A DNA stretch of 64,000 nucleotides from JABFRJ01 sp031374735 (GCA_031374735.1 JANMGQ010000030.1:15985-79984); one strand, 5' to 3'; shown: positions 44,800-53,875, numbered from the stretch's first letter. Numbers and translations are program-made. The notes: generated from the sequence alone by a model not told the origin.

Positions 44800-45336
44800 T
44801 CAAGCTGCAGGAGGAGTTCCTGCGGCTTCGCCCTTGGCACCTTGCGCGTGAACGACACGAGCGAGCTGGGCTCCCGGTTCTGCAATCGTGCGGACGATCT
44901 TGGTCGCCGGCGCGTTGAGAAGACCGATCAGCTTGGCACGCAGCTCGTCGAGCGACGGCAGGCTTGCAAGCGCTTTGACGCCGTTGGCATCGAGGACCGT
45001 CGAGTCCATAACGCCGCCGAGGATTGCGAGCTTGTCGTTCCCCTTGGCATAGTCATTGACGGCTTTGGCCGCGGCCACCGGATCCTTCGAAAAGGCCAGG
45101 ATAACCGGACCTTTCAGTAGGGGGATGATGCCCTCTGCCTTCGTGCCTTTCAGCGCGAGCGCTGTGAGCTTGTTTTTGGCGACCTTCACGGTTCCGCCGG
45201 CGGCTTTCACCTTCCGACGGAGATCCGCGGCCTGCGCCGCTACAAGCCCCTTATTGTGGGCCACGACGACTGTACCCGTGTTTTTCAACTGGGTGTTCAG
45301 CGACGTGATGAGCGCGGCTTTCGCGGCTCTATCCAC
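44800..45336 (-). CDS. rplJ: 50S ribosomal protein L10
   Basis: 178 residues from the GTG at 45336 (VDRAAKAALITSLN, matching the usual M-D/E-R-A-x-K start of alphaproteobacterial L10). GGAG lies 8 nt upstream. In-frame ATGs at 45357 and 45420 would add atypical residues and include this site, so I prefer the GTG. Conserved blocks: VVVAHNKGLVAAQAADLRRKVKAAGG, VKVAKNKLTALALKGT, and ALASLPSLDELRAKLIGLL. It anchors L7/L12 dimers on 23S rRNA and autoregulates its operon through a leader. The unusually long upstream region (384 bp to the rplA stop) contains two strong palindromes. Confidence 0.95.
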   Translation of the reverse strand: MDRAAKAALITSLNTQLKNTGTVVVAHNKGLVAAQAADLRRKVKAAGGTVKVAKNKLTALALKGTKAEGIIPLLKGPVILAFSKDPVAAAKAVNDYAKGNDKLAILGGVMDSTVLDANGVKALASLPSLDELRAKLIGLLNAPATKIVRTIAEPGAQLARVVHAQGAKGEAAGTPPAA

Positions 45337-45604
45337 TTGGCTTACTCCGAATTGCATCGGGCAGATGCCCGACGCGGGTTGCACCTTGTCAGGACGCGGC
45401 ACTTGCGTGTCGCAGCCCAACGCTCAGGAACCTGTCCCGACCGCGCTGGCCTCTTGCGAGGCCGACACGATGCAGTCCCAGAAGTTCGAACCGACCGACT
45501 GGAATTTCTTCCCGCGCGCTGGCTCGGCTTTTGTCTATGCAGGCCCGCACGATCTTTCGCGGTTTGTGGCTCACGCCACCTGCAATCTCGGACAGGTCTA
45601 ACGT

Positions 45605-45717
45605 TGGTGTCTGACCTCGGTCAGACACCACGTTCACAGATCTCACCACTTGCCCCTGTTGCCAGGAAACAGGCGGTTAGACCTGTATTCCTGGTGTCTG
45701 ACCGAGGTCAGACACCA
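45605..45717. repeat. Two near-identical 26-bp palindromes in the rplJ leader region
   Basis: 45605-45630 and 45692-45717 each have 12-bp arms (TGGTGTCTGACC and its complement GGTCAGACACCA) around a 2-nt centre (TC or GA). They lie 61 bp apart in the rplA-rplJ gap and each can form a very stable RNA or DNA hairpin. The sequence resembles REP sequences of the type moved by RAYT (REP-associated tyrosine) transposases (recollection). They may also act in the L10 leader. Confidence 0.8.
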
Positions 45718-45720
45718 AAC

Positions 45721-46464
45721 TCACATCACCGGGCCGCTCGTCACGGTGCCCATTTCGAGCTTGACGCCCGGGCCCATGGTCGAGGAGACGGCGATTTTCT
45801 TCAGGTAAACGCCCTTCGCGCCGGCGGGTTTCGCCTTCACGACGGCATCCACGAACGCGCGAATGTTGGCGACGAGGGCGGCTTCCGTGAAACTCGCCTT
45901 GCCAACGCCGGCGTGCACGACTCCAGCCTTTTCGACGCGGTATTCGACAGCGCCGCCTTTGGCACCAGCGACGGCGGTCTTGACGTCCATGGTCACAGTG
46001 CCAACGCGCGGGTTTGGCATCAAGTTGCGCGGACCAAGCACCTTACCGAGGCGGCCAACGAGGCCCATCATATCAGGCGTCGCGATGCAGCGATCGAAGT
46101 TGATCTCGCCCTTTTGGACGATCTCGACCAGATCTTCAGCGCCGACGATATCGGCACCGGCTGCCTTGGCTTCTTCAGCCTTGGCACCGCGGGCAAACAC
46201 AGCGACGCGCAGTGCGCGACCTGTGCCATGCGGCAGGTTGCACACGCCGCGCACCATCTGGTCGGCATGCTTTGGATCGACGCCGAGGTTCATGGCGATT
46301 TCGATGGTCTCGTCGAACTTCGCTTTCGCGCGATCCTTGATCATCTTGACCGCGTCTTCGACCTTGTAAGCCTTGGTCGGATCGACGCCGTCATAAACGG
46401 GGACGCGCTTCTTGCCACCGGCAATACGGGCGGCCTTGATCTGCTCTGGGGTTGCTTTAGCCAT
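45721..46464 (-). CDS. rplA: 50S ribosomal protein L1
   Basis: 247 residues, slightly longer than the usual 230-235. It contains the family signature IATPDMMGLVGRLGKVLGPRNLMPNP and KGEINFDRCIATPD. The two-domain structure is inferable from the central RVAVFARGAKAEEAKAAGADIVG. It binds 23S rRNA at the L1 stalk and represses its own operon by binding leader mRNA. It starts 9 nt after rplK, so the two genes are translationally coupled or nearly so. Confidence 0.97.
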   Translation of the reverse strand: MAKATPEQIKAARIAGGKKRVPVYDGVDPTKAYKVEDAVKMIKDRAKAKFDETIEIAMNLGVDPKHADQMVRGVCNLPHGTGRALRVAVFARGAKAEEAKAAGADIVGAEDLVEIVQKGEINFDRCIATPDMMGLVGRLGKVLGPRNLMPNPRVGTVTMDVKTAVAGAKGGAVEYRVEKAGVVHAGVGKASFTEAALVANIRAFVDAVVKAKPAGAKGVYLKKIAVSSTMGPGVKLEMGTVTSGPVM

Positions 46465-46472
46465 GGTTCATA

Positions 46473-46919
46473 TCACTCCGTCACCTGGAGGCCCATGGAA
46501 CGGGCGGTACCTGCGAGCGTCTTCACGGCCTGGTCCATATTGTCCGTGTTCATGTCCTTCATTTTGATCTTGGCGATGTCTTTCAACTGCGCCATCGTCA
46601 CCTTGCCAGCCACAGTACGGCCAGGCTCCTTGGAGCCTGAACCCGGCTTACCTGTTGCCTTCATGCCGGCGGCCTTCTTAATCAAGAAGGTGGCGGGCGG
46701 CATGCGCATTTCGTAGGTGAACGAGCGATCCGAATAGGCGGTGATTTTCACGGGGATCGGCGCGCCCTGCTCCATGTCCTTGGTCTTGGCATTGAAGGAC
46801 TTACAGAATTCCATGATGTTCAGACCGCGCTGACCGAGCGCGGGTCCGATGGGCGGAGCAGGGTTTGCCTGCCCTGCCGGTACTTGAAGGTTGATGTAAC
46901 CTTCGATCTTCTTCGCCAT
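46473..46919 (-). CDS. rplK: 50S ribosomal protein L11
   Basis: 148 residues. N-terminal domain GYINLQVPAGQANPAPPIGPALGQRGLNIMEFCKSFNAKT is diagnostic (thiostrepton/RelA-region domain). The C-terminal rRNA-binding part includes KKAAGMKATGKPGSGSKEPGRTVAGKVTMAQLKDIAKIKMKDMN. It supports factor binding and stringent-response signalling by RelA/Spo homologues. It is followed by rplA at 8 nt and separated from nusG by a 145-bp leader with a CGAGCCGAAAGGCTGGG-type hairpin. Confidence 0.97.
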   Translation of the reverse strand: MAKKIEGYINLQVPAGQANPAPPIGPALGQRGLNIMEFCKSFNAKTKDMEQGAPIPVKITAYSDRSFTYEMRMPPATFLIKKAAGMKATGKPGSGSKEPGRTVAGKVTMAQLKDIAKIKMKDMNTDNMDQAVKTLAGTARSMGLQVTE

Positions 46920-47064
46920 GCTTGTCCCCTGGCTTTGGAGGAGAGACCAACCTTTCGGGTCAGTGTCTCCGGGTTAGCGGTCAACGGGCGGCGAGCCCTC
47001 CCGCACACTGGTGGCCGAGATCCCAGCCTTTCGGCTCGGGTCACGGCCACCGCTCACACACGCC

Positions 47065-47604
47065 TTACGGCGCGAGTTTCTGTACCTCGGTGAAGCCAAG
47101 CTCGACCGGGGTTTCGCGGCCGAAGATGGACACTGCCACCTTCAAGCGCGCACGTTCTTCGTCGACCTCTTCGACTTTGCCGTTCAAGCTCTCGAACGGA
47201 CCCGCCGACACACGGACCAACTCGCCGATCTCGAACGTAACGGTCGGACGCGGCGCGTCCTTGACGATGTCCTGCACGCGATTGAGCATGGTGGCCGCTT
47301 CGCTATCGGAGATCGGCCGAGGCTTGTTGTCGTTGCCGAGAAAACCCGTTACCTTCGGGGTGTTCTTGATCATCAGGATGGCGGCGTCGGTCATGTCCAT
47401 CTTGACGAACACGTAGCCTGGAAACAGCTTGCGGTCGGTCTCGAACTTGCGGCCACGGCGCACCTCGACGACGCGCTCCGTCGGCACCACAACCTCCTCG
47501 AACAGGGCTTCGATACCCTGCCGCTTGGCGGTGTCCTTGATGGCCTCTGCCACCTTGCCCTCGAAGTTCGAGTAGGCGTGGACGATGTACCAACGTTTCG
47601 ACAT
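47065..47604 (-). CDS. nusG: Transcription termination/antitermination protein NusG
   Basis: 179 residues. The NGN domain begins RWYIVHAYSNFEGKVAEAIKDTAKRQG, contains the FPGYVFVKMDM motif, and the C-terminal KOW domain contains IGELVRVSAGPFESLNGKVEEVD. It binds the RNA polymerase clamp, suppresses pausing, and links transcription to Rho or the ribosome. Order secE-nusG-rplK-rplA is the conserved one. It starts 135 nt downstream of secE. Confidence 0.98.
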   Translation of the reverse strand: MSKRWYIVHAYSNFEGKVAEAIKDTAKRQGIEALFEEVVVPTERVVEVRRGRKFETDRKLFPGYVFVKMDMTDAAILMIKNTPKVTGFLGNDNKPRPISDSEAATMLNRVQDIVKDAPRPTVTFEIGELVRVSAGPFESLNGKVEEVDEERARLKVAVSIFGRETPVELGFTEVQKLAP

Positions 47605-47739
47605 CAGTGTCTCTGAACGATCATGTCTCGGAACCGGTCCGCCGGGACAGATCTGCCTCGGGAACCGTTTGCGACATCAGGTCGTCGCCAATCAAACCTG
47701 AAATAGCAGCCTTATCGCACCAGCCTTACGGCCTCAGCC

Positions 47740-47928
47740 TTATTGCCCCAGACTGAGCACATATTTCACCAGCGTACCAATCGCTGTATCCGCGGCCATG
47801 AAAAAGATCGATGCCAGCGTGACCATGATCAGAACCATGATCGTCGTCATCCAGACCTCCCGGAAGCTCGGCCATGTGACTTTCGCAACTTCTTGGCGAA
47901 CTTCGTCGACAAACTTCAATGGATTCAT
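47740..47928 (-). CDS. secE: Preprotein translocase subunit SecE
   Basis: 62 residues, typical of the short alphaproteobacterial form. The amphipathic helix NPLKFVDEVRQEVAKVTWPS (with the hallmark KVTWP) is followed by a single transmembrane helix (about residues 28-50) and GTLVKYVLSLGQ. It clamps SecY in the SecYEG channel. It is the first protein gene of the nusG operon, downstream of tRNA-Trp. Confidence 0.96.
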   Translation of the reverse strand: MNPLKFVDEVRQEVAKVTWPSFREVWMTTIMVLIMVTLASIFFMAADTAIGTLVKYVLSLGQ

Positions 47929-48189
47929 CGTCGTAGACCCCGCTCAGGCTGCCCAAACATGTCACTTACGCGGTACTTTGGCTGGGCTGCCAATGCACCA
48001 CGGCGGATCAAGTCACTCTCATCGCAGTCACTCGAACGCGCAAAAGCCGCCGATAGCGCGCCTCTCCCCGCTGCACCGACTTTGCCAATCCATGGCATCG
48101 CCGATCTACGGTTCGAGCGCTGCTCCTCAGCAGCCCCCATGTGTCCGCCACCCTTGGCACCAAACCGTTCGCACAGCCAGCAGCAAAAG

Positions 48190-48265
48190 TGGCACGGGAG
48201 GAGGGGCTTGAACCCCCAGCCTTCGGTTTTGGAGACCGACGCTCTACCAATTGAGCTACACCCGT
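48190..48265 (-). tRNA. tRNA-Trp (CCA anticodon)
   Basis: 76 nt with encoded 3' CCA. The D-arm TAGCTCAATTGGTAGAGC, anticodon loop CTCCAAA giving CCA, and T-loop TTCAAGC on a GGGGG/CCCTC stem all fold. The acceptor stem (ACGGGTG / CTCCCGT) has one U-U mismatch. Position ahead of secE-nusG is conserved in many bacteria, which supports tRNA-Trp. Confidence 0.92.
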
Positions 48266-48607
48266 TCGCCAAGTGCCATCACGGCAATAAACCGCGCTGA
48301 CCCTTATCCGGAGGACGCTGTCTAGAGCATTTTTCCCGCCTTGTATACTTTTTTGTTGACTGGTTTTGGCGGCTTGTCTGTGGCGCCCGTCGATGCGGTG
48401 GAAGTGGTACTTTTTGGAGGTGCTGCCCACCGATATTGTTGTTTTTATGCAATTGGTTGCGAGAAGTTTGGCTGGGATTTTGCGTGACTTCCTGCCGGCA
48501 TCTTTGAGACCTGTTGTGTTCACGTCCGATATGTTTGTCAGATACATGCGAAAACGCGTAGATGGGGCGCATGCTTTGATGGGCTCATCCTCTTAGGTGC
48601 TGCGGCT
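48266..48607. other. AT-richer intergenic region without a supported gene
   Basis: 342 bp with more T-runs than its surroundings (for example GTATACTTTTTTGTTGAC). It must hold the promoter for the leftward tRNA-Trp/secE transcript and probably that of the rightward HAD gene. A 76-codon plus-strand frame (48366-48596) has no ribosome-binding site or recognisable family and is not called. Confidence 0.5.
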
Positions 48608-49249
48608 ATGGACATTCTCGTTGATCTCGATGGCACCCTGGTAGACCCGGCGGCGGGTATCATCCGCTCGTTCCAGCAGGGGTTGCGTGCGGTTGGCGCG
48701 CCGCATATCGATGCGGCGAACCTCGGCTGGATCATTGGCCCGCCGTTGCGCATGTCGTACCCGCAGGCGGGTGTCGCGGCGGGCGATGTCGAGGCAGCTT
48801 TGGCCGCGTATCGCGTCACCTACCGGGCCGGCGCGATGTTCGATGTCACGCCCTATGCTGGCATCGGGGATGCGCTCGATGCCCTGCGCGCGGCGGGCCA
48901 TCGCTTGATTGTGGCGACGTCGAAGCCGCACGTGTTCGCCCGGCCCATTCTCGAACGCTACGAGCTCGCGCCGCATTTTTCAGCCATCCATGGCTCTGAA
49001 CTCGATGGCCGCAACGACGATAAGAGCGAGCTGATCGCCCACATCATGGCGACCGAGGCCGTTGATCGCAAGCGCGCCCTGATGATCGGCGATAGGAAGT
49101 TCGATTGCGTCGGCGCAGCCAAGCACGCCATTCCCACCATCGGCGTGCTGTGGGGCTATGGCACGGCGGACGAGTTGCGCGCGGCGGGCGCGACAGCGCT
49201 GGCTGAGAGCCCGCACGATCTGGCAGCTCTCGTTGCGCGCATGGTGTGA
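48608..49249 (+). CDS. HAD-family hydrolase (phosphoglycolate phosphatase-like)
   Basis: 213 residues. HAD motif I DLDGTLVD with the nucleophilic Asp, motif II VATSKPHVF (Ser/Thr), motif III region KRALMIGDRKFDCVGAAKHAIPTIGVLWGYG with motif IV Asp. The cap domain of about 70 helical residues follows motif I, as in subfamily I Gph/PpaX enzymes. It likely dephosphorylates a small phosphate ester such as phosphoglycolate; the substrate is not predictable. It converges with the MFS gene, with stops 3 nt apart. Confidence 0.88.
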   Translation: MDILVDLDGTLVDPAAGIIRSFQQGLRAVGAPHIDAANLGWIIGPPLRMSYPQAGVAAGDVEAALAAYRVTYRAGAMFDVTPYAGIGDALDALRAAGHRLIVATSKPHVFARPILERYELAPHFSAIHGSELDGRNDDKSELIAHIMATEAVDRKRALMIGDRKFDCVGAAKHAIPTIGVLWGYGTADELRAAGATALAESPHDLAALVARMV

Positions 49250-49252
49250 CTT

Positions 49253-50455
49253 TTATTCCGGCCGCTCCAAGCGCGCCAGTGTTGGAAACAGGCGCATCCA
49301 GGCGAGCGTGACTACAATGGCCGTCACGCCGCCGATGATGATCGCGGGCGCGGTGCCGAGCAGCGCTGCCGCCGTGCCCGCGCGAAAATCGCCGAGCTGG
49401 TTCGACGCGGAGACGAACATCGAATTCACCGCGCCGACGCGCCCGCGCATGTCGTCGGGCGTGCGCATCTGCAACAGGGACTGGCGGATCACCACGCTCA
49501 CCGCGTCGACAGCGCCAAAAGTTGCCAGCGCCAGGAACGATAGGATCAGGCTTTCCGAGAGACCAAAGGCGATGGTCGTCAGGCCAAATCCGGCGACACT
49601 GCCGAACATCTTCAAGCCGGCCTTGTCGCGCACTGGGAAGCGGGCGAGCCACATCGCCATGCCGAGTGCACCGATCGCGGGGGCCGCGCGCAGGACGCCG
49701 AGGCCGAAGGGGCCGACATGCAAAATGTCCTTTGCGACCACCGGCAGCAGGGCGATGGCGCTGCCGAGCCCGAAAGCCACCAGATCAAGCGACATGGTGC
49801 CGAGCAGGTCTGGTGTGCGCCAGATGAAACGCAAGCCCGCCGACAGCGTCTCCAGCGTGACTTTCTCGGCGCGGCGGATCTGCTCCGTCAGCGTCACCAA
49901 TTGTGAGACGGCGAGGCAGCTCGTCGCGAAGAACAGCGCGGAGATGGCGTAGGGAAGCCAGGGCCCAAGCCAATACAGCAGTCCGCCGAGCGCCGGCCCG
50001 ATGATCGTCGCGGACTGATTGGCCGATGAATAAACGGCCGTTGCACGCGGTAGCATGTCGCGCGGTACGGTGAGAGCGACCAGCGCGCCCATGGTCGTGA
50101 ACTCGAACGCGCGCACCATGGCCAGCACGCCGACGCTTGTCAGGATGTGGCCGCGGCCGGTCCAGTGGGTGGCAGTGCCGATGGCGAGACCAATCACGAT
50201 CAGGGCTGACAAGGCTGTGGTCGTTGCAGCGATGCGGCGGCGATCGACGGTGTCGACGACGAAGCCTGCAGCGGGGGTCACGCACATCATCGGCACGAAC
50301 GACACCAGGCCGATGAGACCGAGGTCGAAGGCCGAGTTGGTCAGTGTGTAGAGCTGCCAACCGAGCGCCACTACGAGCATCTGGTAGGCCGCGCCCGAGA
50401 GAAAGCGCGCGAAGGCGAGGCGAAAGAACCCGGGCGCCGAGGCATAGGACAGCAT
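49253..50455 (-). CDS. MFS transporter (EntS/MFS_3-like exporter)
   Basis: 400 residues with about 12 transmembrane helices. The first-loop region FVVDTVDRRRIAATTTALSAL is the MFS A-like motif, and EQIRRAEKVTLETLSAGLRFIWRTPDLLG is the central cytoplasmic loop typical of the enterobactin-exporter/MFS_3 group. RTPDDMRGRVGAVNSMFVSASNQLGDFRAG is a strongly conserved late segment of that group. A drug or metabolite exporter in the inner membrane is likely; no siderophore gene is nearby, so the substrate is open. No good ribosome-binding site is seen at the ATG used. Confidence 0.85.
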   Translation of the reverse strand: MLSYASAPGFFRLAFARFLSGAAYQMLVVALGWQLYTLTNSAFDLGLIGLVSFVPMMCVTPAAGFVVDTVDRRRIAATTTALSALIVIGLAIGTATHWTGRGHILTSVGVLAMVRAFEFTTMGALVALTVPRDMLPRATAVYSSANQSATIIGPALGGLLYWLGPWLPYAISALFFATSCLAVSQLVTLTEQIRRAEKVTLETLSAGLRFIWRTPDLLGTMSLDLVAFGLGSAIALLPVVAKDILHVGPFGLGVLRAAPAIGALGMAMWLARFPVRDKAGLKMFGSVAGFGLTTIAFGLSESLILSFLALATFGAVDAVSVVIRQSLLQMRTPDDMRGRVGAVNSMFVSASNQLGDFRAGTAAALLGTAPAIIIGGVTAIVVTLAWMRLFPTLARLERPE

Positions 50456-50663
50456 GTGCGGCGCTCGGACGGGTGGGTGATGTCGGGAGAGGCCGGTGCA
50501 TGCCGCACACCTGGGGCTGACGCAAGGGCGCGGTCAGGCATTGTAGAATGCGACCACGGTAAGCGCGGCGTTCACCGATTTGCCTTTGTCCCACCAGATC
50601 CCGCGTGCAACCCGCGCCGTGGCCCGGTAGTCTTGGTCGACGCCGTTGTTGCTGGATAAATCG

Positions 50664-52142
50664 ATGATCAAGACCGAGCGTGTGGCTGGTGCCGCCGAGA
50701 CTGTGCTGCTGGCGCCCTGGCTCGCCTTCAAGCGCGAGCATCTGCCACCGATGATGGTCTATTTTGCTGCCGGCGCTGCGGGCCTCACCGGCGTGGCGAG
50801 CCAGTTCTGGATCAAGGAGACGCTGACGCTGACGCCAGCTGAACTCGCCGGTCTCGGCGTGTGGCTCGGCCTGCCCGCGGTCATGAAGATGGTGATCGGC
50901 GAGTTGGTCGACACGCGGCCGATCTATGGCTCGCAGCGGCGCGCGTACATCTTCATCGGGGCGAGCCTGGCTGCACTGGCGTTGCTGATCCTGGCAGGCG
51001 CGGCGAGCGGTCGCTTGACGTTCGCCTCACCGGACAAGCTGTTTTACATCGCCAGCATTCTCTCGGCCATCGGCTTTGTCGTGCAAGACGTGGCGGCTGA
51101 CGCCATGACCACGGAAGTGGTCAAGCGCCACGCGGACGATGGCACGCCGAGGCCCGAGAGCGAGGTCAATGCTGAACTTGCCATGGTGCAGGTGCTGGGT
51201 CGATTGTTCCTGGCGGCTGGCGCCATCTCGGTGTCATTGCTGGGCGGCTATCTCGCCAGCATCTGGTCGCGGTCAGGCGTGTTCATGGCGGGGCTCGTGG
51301 TGCCGCTGATTTCGGTCACTGGAGCGTTGCTGGTTGCCGTCGACAGCACCGAGCGCCGCCCAACGGATTGGACGATCCTCGGCGGTGGCATCGCTTTTGG
51401 TCTGGGCGTGCTGACGCTCGGATTGTTGGAGGTGCCGCTGGCTCAGGAAATCACATTCGTTGCCTCGCTCGTTATCATCGGCGCCATGCTCGTGCGTGTC
51501 ACGGGCGGCATCGATCCGGCGCTGCGATCGCGCATTTTCTATGCTTCGCTGATCATCTTCTGGTTCCGAGCGTTTCCAACAGTCGGCGAAGGCTATCGCT
51601 GGTTCCAGATGGATCGGTACGGGTTCGATGAGCGCTTCTTCGGCACGCTCGATTTCATCGGTAACATCTGCATGTTCGTGACCGCCTGGGCCTTGGCCGG
51701 CGCCATATCGCGCATGCGCGTGACGAGTGTGCTGGTCTGGTTGACGGTGGTGTCGACAGTGCTGGCGCTGCCCGCGCTCGTCCTTGTTTTCGAGGGCACC
51801 ATGCGCGCCCTTGAAGCCGCAACGGGGATCGGGCCGCGCAGTATCGCGCTGGTCGATTCAGCGGTGCAGTCGCCGATCTCGAACCTCGCGATGATTCCGA
51901 TGCTGACATTGATCGCCATCCACGCGCCGGCACAATCACGCGCGGTCTGGTTTTCGCTCATGGCCTCGTTCATGAACACGGCGCTGACGGCGGGCGATCT
52001 CATGACCAAGTACATGAACATGATTTTCGTCGTCGATCGCGGGCAGTATGGGCAACTGCCGGCCCTCACAGTGTGGGTGACGGTCATCGCCTTCGTCTTG
52101 CCCATGGGCGCCGTGTGGCTCTGGCGGCGGCGCGTGGATTAG
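50664..52142 (+). CDS. BT1/FBT-like major facilitator transporter
   Basis: 492 residues from the ATG at 50664 (a TTG 18 nt upstream in frame is possible). About 12 transmembrane helices. The segment FWIKETLTLTPAELAGLGVWLGLPAVMKMVIGELVDTRPIYGSQRRAYIFIG resembles folate-biopterin transporter (BT1) family proteins, with RAYIFIG after the second helix pair and FWFRAFPTVGEGYRWFQMDRYGFDERFFGTL in the second half. BT1 members move pterins or folates in protists and plants; the bacterial substrate is uncertain. It is an isolated gene convergent with the tricarboxylate-binding protein gene (24-nt gap). Confidence 0.75.
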   Translation: MIKTERVAGAAETVLLAPWLAFKREHLPPMMVYFAAGAAGLTGVASQFWIKETLTLTPAELAGLGVWLGLPAVMKMVIGELVDTRPIYGSQRRAYIFIGASLAALALLILAGAASGRLTFASPDKLFYIASILSAIGFVVQDVAADAMTTEVVKRHADDGTPRPESEVNAELAMVQVLGRLFLAAGAISVSLLGGYLASIWSRSGVFMAGLVVPLISVTGALLVAVDSTERRPTDWTILGGGIAFGLGVLTLGLLEVPLAQEITFVASLVIIGAMLVRVTGGIDPALRSRIFYASLIIFWFRAFPTVGEGYRWFQMDRYGFDERFFGTLDFIGNICMFVTAWALAGAISRMRVTSVLVWLTVVSTVLALPALVLVFEGTMRALEAATGIGPRSIALVDSAVQSPISNLAMIPMLTLIAIHAPAQSRAVWFSLMASFMNTALTAGDLMTKYMNMIFVVDRGQYGQLPALTVWVTVIAFVLPMGAVWLWRRRVD

Positions 52143-52166
52143 GCGCGAGGCCGCCGGACGGTCCTA

Positions 52167-53129
52167 TCAATTGTCCATCTTGTAGCCGCTCTCGTCAATG
52201 ATCGGTTTCCAGCGCGTGACGTTGGCGCGCATGATGTTGGTGAGATCAGCAGCGCTGGTGCCGGTTGCGACCAGCCCGATGCTGTCGAGGCGGGCGATGA
52301 CATCGGGCTTGGCGAGTGCGGCAACGACGGCTTTGTTCAGCTCCGACGTGATGCCTGCCGCCGTGCCCTTTGGCGCCCAAAGGCCGTACCAGGAATCGGC
52401 CACGATATCGAACCCGCTCTCCTTCAATGTCGGCACATCCGGCGTGAATTTCGAACGCGTACCGCCGCTCGATGCGATCATGCGGATGGTGCCCGCGTTG
52501 TGTTGCTGCAAAGCATCCGCGAGCGTGCCGACCGACAGGGGAATGTGCCCGCCGATGAGCTCGTTGATCGCCGGCGCGCCGCCGCGATAGGGCAGCCGCT
52601 TCATGTCGACGCCGACCGCTTTCGACAGGCTGTTGCCGATGAAATGTGGGATCGTCCCGGCGCCTGGGATGGCATAGGTCGCCTTGTCCGGATTGGCCTT
52701 TACCCACGCCGCCATGTCGGCGACAGACTTGATGCCGCAGGCGTTCGACACTGACAGGCAGAACTCGAACAGGGCCACCTGCGACACCGGTTCGAAATCC
52801 GCGAACGGGTCATAGCCCGGCGCTTTGTGCACAAGGGGCATGAGCCACATGGTCGGGCCGGTGGTGATGAGAAACGTGCTGCCATCCGGCGGCGATGTGC
52901 GGACGGAATTGATGCCTGTGCGGCCATCCGCGCCGATGCGATTCTCGACAATGACAGTCTTGCCGAGGGCCGGGCCGATCTGTTCGCCGAGCAACCGGCC
53001 GAGCGTGTCGCCCCCGCCGCCCGCGCCAAACGGGAAGATCAATTTCAGCACGGAGGCCTGAGCGGACGCGGCCCGTGGCCAGCCGGCTGTGACGGCGGCC
53101 GTGCCGGCCAGGAAGTGACGTCGTTTCAC
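52167..53129 (-). CDS. Tripartite tricarboxylate transporter substrate-binding protein (Bug/TctC family)
   Basis: 320 residues from a GTG at 53129. The leader has a Tat-like RRHFLAG motif and ends near SAQA. The mature protein carries TctC/Bug hallmarks: LIFPFGAGGGGDTLGRLL, IVENRIGADGRTGI, DMKRLPYRGGAPAINELIGGHIPLSVG and the late PKGTAAGITSELNKAV. It binds an organic acid or similar ligand in the periplasm. No TctA/TctB membrane genes are adjacent, so it is an orphan Bug protein, as is common in this group. Confidence 0.9.
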   Translation of the reverse strand: MKRRHFLAGTAAVTAGWPRAASAQASVLKLIFPFGAGGGGDTLGRLLGEQIGPALGKTVIVENRIGADGRTGINSVRTSPPDGSTFLITTGPTMWLMPLVHKAPGYDPFADFEPVSQVALFEFCLSVSNACGIKSVADMAAWVKANPDKATYAIPGAGTIPHFIGNSLSKAVGVDMKRLPYRGGAPAINELIGGHIPLSVGTLADALQQHNAGTIRMIASSGGTRSKFTPDVPTLKESGFDIVADSWYGLWAPKGTAAGITSELNKAVVAALAKPDVIARLDSIGLVATGTSAADLTNIMRANVTRWKPIIDESGYKMDN

Positions 53130-53380
53130 GCGCGCCCCCGTTTGTGGTTCAGGCGGGCAGCTTCTACGGCATCAGCGCTGCGCGCAAGGGTGGTGGGGGG
53201 GGAATTGCGGTTGCTGGGGGCGGTCGACCTCCGACAGCGGACACTTTGCCGTTTGTGCTCTGGACAGGCGGGCGCGGGCGTGATCCTTTTAACTGACACT
53301 ATGGTCAGGTACAGACCGTCTGTGCCTCGACCTCATGGGCCACATCCGGACGCCAGTTGCTGCGGCCGCCACTCCCCCAT

Positions 53381-53422
53381 CTGTCATGGCCGGGCTTGTC
53401 CCGGCTTGTCCCGGCCACCCAT
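53381..53422. repeat. REP half-unit with internal 10-bp duplication
   Basis: The sequence CTGTCATGGCCGGGCTTGTC...GGCCACCCAT matches the arm of the inverted repeat at the end of the window (63862-63893), with CCGGCTTGTC duplicated in the middle. The opposite arm is not seen here. It belongs to the 53130-53830 stretch, which otherwise holds only the broken small ORF and attL. Confidence 0.65.
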
Positions 53423-53434
53423 CGTGCAACAATT

Positions 53435-53676
53435 TCATGAGGTGCTGTAGCCGGTGCGTGAAACGACAACGGGGATGCCCGTGTAGCCGCCAATGCGGCC
53501 GACCAGAAAGCGAAAGTACTTGAGTTCGCCGAGCCTTGGCTGATCGTCCGGGGTCCAGATGATGTCAGTCAGAATGTCACGTGACTGCGGACCTTGATCG
53601 GCGTCGGAATGTCTTCTCGCGCTGCCTGGTTGATGATGTGCAACAGCCAATCAGGGTAGGATCGATTTGTGGTCAT
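53435..53676 (-). pseudogene. Small unrecognised ORF, apparently frameshifted
   Basis: From the ATG at 53676 a frame of 35 residues (MTTNRSYPDWLLHIINQAA, then VRSHVTF) stops at 53569. The adjacent frame continues with ILTDIIWTPDDQPRLGELKYF and FLVGRIGGYTG to a stop at 53435. Joined, they would give a coherent protein of about 80 residues. The tail vaguely resembles the end of IS4-type transposases, but I cannot assign it. It sits just outside attL of the integrative element. Confidence 0.35.
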
Positions 53677-53830
53677 AGAAGTCGTGCGCACACGGAGATC
53701 GCATCGAGAAAGCAATTAAGTGTGCGACCTACTGTCCACAGATAACTCCGCCAGACTTTTTTCTAAGCTCGGGATGCAGCTAGGGAAAAGCACTAAAATC
53801 GTCAAAATAGTCTGTAAATTCAATGTGACT

Positions 53831-53875
53831 TGGTGGACCCGCCCGGATTTGAACCGGGAACTTAGCGGTTATGAG
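53831..53875. repeat. attL (partial copy of the tRNA 3' end)
   Basis: 45 bp covering the tRNA from the anticodon loop through the T-arm to CCA. It differs from the copy in the intact tRNA at a single position (GAACTTAGC versus GAACCTAGC). Confidence 0.9.

Noticed and set aside
48366..48596. 76-codon frame upstream of the HAD gene
   Set aside because: No ribosome-binding site or recognisable family; the region must hold promoters of tRNA-Trp and the HAD gene.
50534..50731. 65-codon minus-strand frame between the two transporters
   Set aside because: It overlaps the start of the BT1-like gene and has no conserved feature.
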